The position numbers and the translations under genes were made by a program. A stretch of 9,561 nucleotides of DNA from UBA993 sp964436815 (GTDB lineage Bacteria > Bacillota > Dethiobacteria > DTU022), in assembly GCA_964436815.1 (NCBI GenBank), contig CAYTER010000066.1, forward strand, positions 1 through 9,561, given 5' to 3'. Below, piece by piece: positions 6,104-9,561 of this stretch; the first letter of the stretch is position 1, and the number at the start of each line of letters is the position of its first letter. The notes under the pieces are model-generated. The model made no database searches and was not told the DNA's origin. It worked only from the letters and a program-made list of their open reading frames with translations.

Positions 6104-7211
6104 GAAAGATCAATACTTTGATCAAGTTGCCTTAATCGGGGCCGGTTTAATCGGCGGTAGTATTGCTCTCGCCCTGCGCGAAAATAACCTGATTGGCGCG
6201 ATAAGTTGTTATGATCTTGATCCAGATGCCGGACAGGAAGCCGTGGAAAGAGGAGCAGCAGATCTGGCTGTGCCTTCGGCAATTGCGGCGGTTAGAGAAG
6301 CTGACCTGATTATATTGGCTGTCCCGGTTCTGAAGACACTTGAAATTTTAAAAGAGATTATTCCGGCTGTTAAGCCGGGAGCCCTGATCACCGATGTGGG
6401 CAGCACTAAAGGAGCGATCATGGCTGCGGTTGAACAGTTGCTCCCTCCGTCAGTTTATTATATAGGCGGTCATCCTATGGCCGGATCTGAAGAAAGTGGA
6501 ATTAGTGGTTCTGAAGCTGCTCTACTGGAAAATGCAATTTATGTTTTAACTCCTGAACCGGACACCCCAAGAGAAATTCTTGATAAACTATGCCAGATGC
6601 TTGCTGATGCAGGAGCTGAACCGATAGTGCTTGATCCTTTAAGCCACGACCGGGTTGTTGCCCTGGTCAGCCACCTGCCACACCTGACTGCAGCCGCCCT
6701 GGTCCAGAGCGTTGCCGATGCCGGCGATGCAGAGTTGATTCACACTCTAGCGGCCGGTGGCTTCAGGGATAGCACCAGGATTGCCCTCGGAAACCCGGAG
6801 GTCTGGCGTGATATCTGTATCAGTAACCGCTGGTCACTGCTTTCAGCCCTGAAAGTTTTCAGAAAAAGTCTTGATACCATTGAAAAATATTTAACTGAAC
6901 AAAATGGCGATGCCGTTCATGAGTATTTACAGAGAGCACAGGAGTATCGTGGCTCCATCCCACACAGAGGTCGGGGTATTTTGCCTGAAATTCATGAAAT
7001 GGTTGTTCTGCTGAAAGACACACCGGGAGCAATTGCCCGGGTTACCGGACTGCTTAGTGAAGAACAGATTAATATTGATGCCATTGAAATTATCCACGTG
7101 CGGGAGCTATCAGGAGGCAGCCTGCGTCTCGGATTCCGGAATAAAGAAAACCGGCAGAAAGCTCAAAAACTACTGGATCAAAAGGGCTATAAAACCCATA
7201 TCAGAGAATAA
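6084..7211 (+). CDS. tyrA: Prephenate dehydrogenase with C-terminal ACT domain
   Basis: This 375-aa enzyme oxidatively decarboxylates prephenate to 4-hydroxyphenylpyruvate, the tyrosine branch step. The Rossmann motif is LIGAGLIGGS (17-26), and D44 at the end of the second strand suggests NAD+ preference. Active-site features are S107 in DVGSTKG, H130 in GGHPMAGSE, H197/H200 in SHLPH, and FRDSTRIA (227-234). A C-terminal ACT domain (about 304-372, with LLKDTPGAIARVTGLL) points to feedback by an aromatic amino acid. No chorismate mutase domain is present. The GTG start at 6084 lies inside the end of aroF, giving a 20-bp overlap. It has AAAGGGG 9 bp upstream, and the Rossmann fold begins 10-15 residues later as expected. 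The operon seems to end here, since the next gene is convergent 9 bp away and no aroA follows. Confidence 0.94.
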   Translation: MSGGSSEKDQYFDQVALIGAGLIGGSIALALRENNLIGAISCYDLDPDAGQEAVERGAADLAVPSAIAAVREADLIILAVPVLKTLEILKEIIPAVKPGALITDVGSTKGAIMAAVEQLLPPSVYYIGGHPMAGSEESGISGSEAALLENAIYVLTPEPDTPREILDKLCQMLADAGAEPIVLDPLSHDRVVALVSHLPHLTAAALVQSVADAGDAELIHTLAAGGFRDSTRIALGNPEVWRDICISNRWSLLSALKVFRKSLDTIEKYLTEQNGDAVHEYLQRAQEYRGSIPHRGRGILPEIHEMVVLLKDTPGAIARVTGLLSEEQINIDAIEIIHVRELSGGSLRLGFRNKENRQKAQKLLDQKGYKTHIRE

Positions 7212-7220
7212 AAAAATTTG

Positions 7221-7646
7221 TTAGATTTTTCCGGTCAGTTTTTCCTGTTCGAAGGCCAACTCGGCCAGACTTTTCGATTGCAGTTCCTTCTTTACCGCTT
7301 CTTTCATACCAGTCCAGACTGAGCGGGTTACACATTTGTCAAACCGGTCACATGAGTCTGCATCATCGACACAACTAACCGGTGCGATTGAACCTTCTAT
7401 ACTTTCAACAATGTCATAAAGGGTGATCTTGTCCGGGTTAATCGCCAGGTGATAACCACCCTTACTACCTTTTTGCGTGCGGACAAAACCCCTGGCCCTG
7501 AGCGGAGCCATAATCTGTTCTAAGTATTTGACGGATATGTTCTGGCTGCAGGCAATATCGTTCAGTTGAATTGGCTCATTTTTGTAATGCATAGCCAGAT
7601 CAATCATCGCCCTGGCGGCATAGCGAACTTTTGTGGACAGATGCAA
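7221..7646 (-). CDS. Rrf2-family transcriptional regulator with IscR-type cysteines
   Basis: This 141-aa protein is a winged-helix DNA-binding regulator of the Rrf2 family (IscR, CymR, NsrR). Residues 1-80 hold the HTH region, with LNDIACSQNISVKYLEQIMAPLRARGFV containing the recognition part and GSKGGYHLA the wing. C92-x6-C99-x5-C105 resembles the cysteine set that holds a 2Fe-2S cluster in IscR, so an Fe-S or redox-sensing role is likely but unproven. The start codon is TTG, supported by AGGGGAGG 9 bp upstream and by the usual family N-terminus (LSTKVRYA). An ATG closer to that site is in another frame that soon stops. It has its own promoter, so it is probably a single-gene unit. No iscS, cysK or nitrosative-stress gene adjoins it, which leaves the target regulon open. 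Confidence 0.88.
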   Translation of the reverse strand: MHLSTKVRYAARAMIDLAMHYKNEPIQLNDIACSQNISVKYLEQIMAPLRARGFVRTQKGSKGGYHLAINPDKITLYDIVESIEGSIAPVSCVDDADSCDRFDKCVTRSVWTGMKEAVKKELQSKSLAELAFEQEKLTGKI

Positions 7647-7681
7647 CGGGTCATACCTCCCCTAATTATTCACAGCAGTAC

Positions 7682-7699
7682 AATAGTAATAATGGTAAT
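7682..7699 (-). repeat. Tandem 9-mer in the leader of the Rrf2 gene (candidate operator)
   Basis: On the minus strand two 9-mers lie head to tail, ATTACCATT and ATTACTATT, with one difference. They cover roughly positions +4 to +21 of the predicted transcript, a place where an autoregulator could bind. The AT-rich content makes chance repetition possible. Confidence 0.3.
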
Positions 7700-7709
7700 T
7701 TATAGCTGT

Positions 7710-7738
7710 ATTTTAAACTTTGCGTTGCTCTTTGTCAA
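7710..7738 (-). promoter_or_regulatory. Promoter of the Rrf2 regulator gene
   Basis: On the minus strand the -35 is TTGACA (7738-7733), the spacer is 17 bp and the -10 is TAAAAT (7715-7710), nearly a consensus sigma-A promoter. The start site would be near 7703, giving a leader of about 57 nt before the TTG codon. Confidence 0.8.
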
Positions 7739-7781
7739 AACAGCTGAACCTATAGGATTATTGTGAGAATGATTTGATCGA

Positions 7782-7805
7782 TAAAAAAATTATACCGGTT
7801 TTTCC
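7782..7805 (-). terminator. Weak intrinsic terminator at the end of the XRE regulator gene
   Basis: On the minus strand CCGG-AAAAA-CCGG, overlapping the last codons and the stop, is followed by TATAATTTTTTT. The stem is only 4-5 bp but the U-tract is good. Together with the separate promoter of the Rrf2 gene it suggests that the two regulators are not a tight operon. Confidence 0.4.
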
Positions 7806-8662
7806 GGCCAATTGGCTAACAGGGTTGGTGAAACTTTATTAGGGCCAGCCAGCTGGTTGAAGGTAAGGGTTGTTGGACCGTCAGTAGCATGATAAATTAC
7901 TAAATGCAATTCTCCATGGGCGGTATTGACATTTGTTTCCGTGCCGATGAAAGATAACAGGCCGAATGCCGGGTGTTCAAAATTAAAATATTCATATTCT
8001 ACACAGTGTTCAGGGCATAAACGGTTACTGGAATACCAGTCAATATCAAATTGCGGTTCTTTGAAAAGTTCCTGAAGCAAAATTTTATAATATTTTTCAT
8101 GTCTAAAGCGAAAGGAGGTTCGTCGAAACTGATGGATTTGGATCAGGGCGATTTTTTTCCAGCTTGGACCAAGTAAATCTTTGAAGCCAAGGTCGGCTGA
8201 ATATAAATAATATAAAAGATTAAAGCCGGTTTTAAGCTGCCTGGCATAGCCGATTATTTCATCGGTAATCATGAAAAGGTTTTTGTAAGTCTGATTAATG
8301 GCAACGAGATCATTAAAGGCATCAACAATAAAAGCAGGCGGCAAGACACTACCAGCTACATTAATCAGGTCATTTAGCTGTTCATCAGGGCTGGCATTAT
8401 AGGTGAATTCTGCGTCCGATATTCCCGCAGCGGTGATCAGGAACTCTTTTTTTTCAACGGTGGTTAATTTAAAAGCATCCGCTAAGAGATTTAACGTCTG
8501 ATGATCATAATACTTTCGTTCTCCCCGCTCCAGACGCCCGAGCTGATCAACGCTCAGGTGAATATACTTGCTGAGGGATTCGCGAGTCCACTGGTTGCCC
8601 AGGGGATCGCTGGTGCTTTTGCGCAGTTCCTTAACCAACTGGCCAAATTCTGCAGGTTTCAT
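7790..8662 (-). CDS. XRE-family regulator with MmyB-like sensor domain
   Basis: This 290-aa protein has a helix-turn-helix domain of the Xre/Cro type at about residues 5-78 (LSKYIHLSVDQLGRLERGER holds the two DNA-contacting helices). A longer C-terminal domain (about 105-270) resembles the PAS-like ligand-binding domain of MmyB-type regulators: PPAFIVDAFNDLVAINQTYKNLF near 108-130, and HPAFGLLSF near 230-238. The domain is thought to bind small hydrophobic ligands, but the ligand and targets here are unknown. A C216-x3-C220 pair (LCPEHC) is a possible redox or metal site. The ATG has GGAG 8 bp upstream and a good promoter before that. MmyB-type regulators often sit beside the oxidoreductase gene they control. 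Here the neighbours are Rrf2 and dodecin genes, so the target is not evident. Confidence 0.8.
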   Translation of the reverse strand: MKPAEFGQLVKELRKSTSDPLGNQWTRESLSKYIHLSVDQLGRLERGERKYYDHQTLNLLADAFKLTTVEKKEFLITAAGISDAEFTYNASPDEQLNDLINVAGSVLPPAFIVDAFNDLVAINQTYKNLFMITDEIIGYARQLKTGFNLLYYLYSADLGFKDLLGPSWKKIALIQIHQFRRTSFRFRHEKYYKILLQELFKEPQFDIDWYSSNRLCPEHCVEYEYFNFEHPAFGLLSFIGTETNVNTAHGELHLVIYHATDGPTTLTFNQLAGPNKVSPTLLANWPEKPV

Positions 8663-8706
8663 CTAGTTAGCTCCGCCAAAATGGTTTTTTATCCGCATAT
8701 AGATTT

Positions 8707-8735
8707 ATTTTATCAGAACACCTGGTCGTCTGCAA
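8707..8735 (-). promoter_or_regulatory. Promoter of the XRE regulator gene
   Basis: On the minus strand the -35 is TTGCAG (8735-8730), the spacer is 17 bp and the -10 is TAAAAT (8712-8707), preceded by TGA (extended -10 form). The start site would be near 8700, about 38 nt before the ATG. Confidence 0.75.
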
Positions 8736-8743
8736 CAAAAAGT

Positions 8744-8756
8744 AATCGATCCGATT
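8744..8756. promoter_or_regulatory. Inverted repeat upstream of the XRE promoter (possible operator)
   Basis: AATCG-ATC-CGATT has perfect 5-bp arms and a 3-base centre, 8 bp upstream of the -35 element of the XRE gene and between it and the dodecin terminator. It could be an autoregulatory site. The arms are short and no second copy with the same spacing was seen. Confidence 0.25.
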
Positions 8757-8757
8757 G

Positions 8758-8784
8758 CAAAAAAAGTGGCGTTTTAAACGCCAC
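8758..8784 (-). terminator. Strong intrinsic terminator of the dodecin gene
   Basis: Positions 8766-8774 (GTGGCGTTT) and 8776-8784 (AAACGCCAC) form an 8-bp stem with a 3-base loop, GC-rich at its base. Read on the minus strand it is followed at once by seven T. It begins about 30 bp after the dodecin stop codon. Confidence 0.9.
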
Positions 8785-8813
8785 CGTCGATTAATCTTTT
8801 AAAAATTTAGTTC

Positions 8814-9017
8814 TTAATCTTCGTACTTGAATGAAACGTTCATTTTGACTCGGTAGATCAGCTTTCCTTCTTCAATCTTCATATCCATCCGTTTTACCTC
8901 GGCTACCCTTAAATCGCGAAGGGTTTTAGACGCCGTAGTTACAGCGATCTTAGCGGCTTCTTCCCATGACTTGTCACTGGTGCCGATAATGTCGACTACC
9001 TTATAAACACTCTCCAT
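8814..9017 (-). CDS. Dodecin-family protein (flavin-stacking Trp absent)
   Basis: This 67-aa protein has the dodecin fold signature: a first beta strand (VYKVVDIIGTS), one amphipathic helix (SWEEAAKIAVTTASKTLRDL, 17-36), then two strands ending in MNVSFKYED. Dodecins assemble into hollow 12-mers that store or buffer flavins in the cytoplasm. In the flavin-binding members I know, a tryptophan follows the LR motif (LRWFEV) and a glutamine lies in the strand YQV. Here these are V38 (LRVAEV) and R56 (YRV), so the flavin role is uncertain. ATG 9017 is set by AGGAGGAG just upstream. A longer frame to 9083 would run through the promoter. The gene has its own promoter and a strong terminator, so it is monocistronic. 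Confidence 0.85.
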   Translation of the reverse strand: MESVYKVVDIIGTSDKSWEEAAKIAVTTASKTLRDLRVAEVKRMDMKIEEGKLIYRVKMNVSFKYED

Positions 9018-9054
9018 TTTGCTCCTCCTCTGCGTTAGTAATCTTGCTGCTCTT

Positions 9055-9083
9055 ATTGTAAGGAAAATTAAAATATATGTCAA
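9055..9083 (-). promoter_or_regulatory. Promoter of the dodecin gene
   Basis: On the minus strand the -35 is TTGACA (9083-9078), the spacer is 17 bp and the -10 is TACAAT (9060-9055), with an AT-rich upstream region. It is the best promoter in the window and suggests strong constitutive expression. The start site would be near 9048, about 31 nt before the ATG. Confidence 0.85.
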
Positions 9084-9143
9084 TATTTTTGCTAATATCT
9101 TGCTCTTAAGGAGCAGCTCCCAATCTTTTGGACTGTATGAAAT

Positions 9144-9561
9144 TTAACTATTTAGGAGTGCGTCAAATGACGGTTGAATCATCAAACCGACTGCTCCAGG
9201 CCCGATATGGGCTCCGATAGCCGGTCCAACCATGCCGATATGCAAATCAACAACCTGGTAGTGTTCTTCTAAACTGCTTAACAGCTCGCGGGCTCCATCC
9301 TCATTCCAGGAATGGACAACGGAAAGATTTACCGGTTGTTCGGGAGAGACATTTTTCAGGGCTGCTGAAACCAGGCTGGGAATAATTTGTGAGCGGCCGC
9401 GGACTTTGTCGTAGGGAGCAACCATGCCATCCGGATCTGCATATAAAATCGGCCGGATTTGTAAAAGCGATCCGATCAGCGATGCTGCTTTGCCAATTCT
9501 TCCATTACGCTGTAAGTATTCAAGGGTATCGACGGCAAAAACACTAAAAGTCCTGGCGATT
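9144..9561 (-). CDS. DegV-family fatty-acid-binding protein, C-terminal part (cut by window edge)
   Basis: Only the last 138 residues are in the window, and the frame stays open through the right edge. DegV proteins (FakB in some species) bind a long-chain fatty acid and present it to a fatty acid kinase for phosphorylation. The visible part has VDTLEYLQRNGRIGKAAS followed by LIGSLLQIRPIL, the most typical DegV stretch, then YDKVRGRSQ. It ends with IGMVGPAIGAHIGPGAVGLMI, in which the GAHIGPG segment is the conserved fatty-acid head-group region. Nothing looks broken. The methionine at 9425 is internal, since the family motifs continue upstream of it. No clear terminator follows the stop: a GGAG-CTG-CTCC hairpin at 9110-9120 has no U-tract, so some read-through towards the dodecin gene is possible. 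Confidence 0.93.
   Translation of the reverse strand, partial: IARTFSVFAVDTLEYLQRNGRIGKAASLIGSLLQIRPILYADPDGMVAPYDKVRGRSQIIPSLVSAALKNVSPEQPVNLSVVHSWNEDGARELLSSLEEHYQVVDLHIGMVGPAIGAHIGPGAVGLMIQPSFDALLNS

Noticed and set aside
7210..7232. Bidirectional terminator between tyrA and the Rrf2 gene
   Set aside because: The only dyad is an A/T-only stem (AAAAAT with ATTTTT) around a 7-base loop, too weak to call.
9018..9083. Longer dodecin frame starting at 9083
   Set aside because: It would read through the TTGACA/TACAAT promoter and adds an unrelated hydrophobic N-terminus; dodecins are about 65-70 residues.
9110..9120. Terminator after degV (GGAG-CTG-CTCC)
   Set aside because: The stem is 4 bp and no U-tract follows on the minus strand.
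1..9561. CRISPR arrays, insertion sequences, tRNA or phage genes
   Set aside because: No regularly spaced repeats, transposase motifs, terminal inverted repeats or cloverleaf sequences were seen.

Overview
The window looks like chromosome of an anaerobic, low-to-middle GC Bacillota, most likely of the class Clostridia. The signs are strong purine-rich ribosome binding sites, consensus sigma-A promoters with 17-bp spacers, GTG and TTG starts, a DegV protein, an Rrf2 regulator with Fe-S type cysteines, and iron-sulfur/flavin electron-transfer subunits of the kind linked to Hdr-like or Asr-like complexes. This assignment comes from gene content, not from a marker gene. No mobile element, CRISPR array, tRNA or rRNA was seen.

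Layout. (1) Positions 1-1903, plus strand: the tail of an unknown gene, then two translationally coupled genes, a two-[4Fe-4S] protein (AsrA/FlxB-like) and an FAD/NAD(P)/[2Fe-2S] protein (AsrB/FlxA-like). A clear intrinsic terminator follows. (2) Positions 1994-7211, plus strand: a promoter with two abutting palindromes, then a small RseC-family membrane protein, aspartate-semialdehyde dehydrogenase (asd), a dihydropyrimidinase-type amidohydrolase (hydA), type I-beta DAHP synthase (aroF) and ACT-domain prephenate dehydrogenase (tyrA). Gaps are short, except for a structured 96-bp gap between asd and hydA, and aroF and tyrA overlap by 20 bp. (3) Positions 7221-9561, minus strand, convergent with tyrA: an Rrf2 regulator, an XRE regulator with an MmyB-like sensor domain, a dodecin-family protein and the C-terminal part of a DegV protein. 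The first three each have a well-formed promoter and so look like separate transcription units.

How the genes fit together. The first pair would pass electrons between NAD(P)H and Fe-S carriers for a complex that lies mostly upstream of the window. The second block holds an aspartate-family branch-point enzyme and the first and a terminal step of tyrosine synthesis. Both aromatic enzymes carry small regulatory domains suited to feedback control. The hydantoinase/dihydropyrimidinase between asd and aroF has no obvious pathway partner here. The minus-strand block is regulatory and accessory: a probable Fe-S-sensing repressor, an orphan XRE sensor, a dodecin that lacks the usual flavin-stacking tryptophan, and a fatty-acid-binding DegV protein.

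I do not see a clearly new multi-gene system. The points most worth a second look are the double palindrome in front of the RseC-like gene, the odd gene order asd-hydA-aroF-tyrA, the AsrAB-like pair without asrC, and the altered flavin-site residues of the dodecin.
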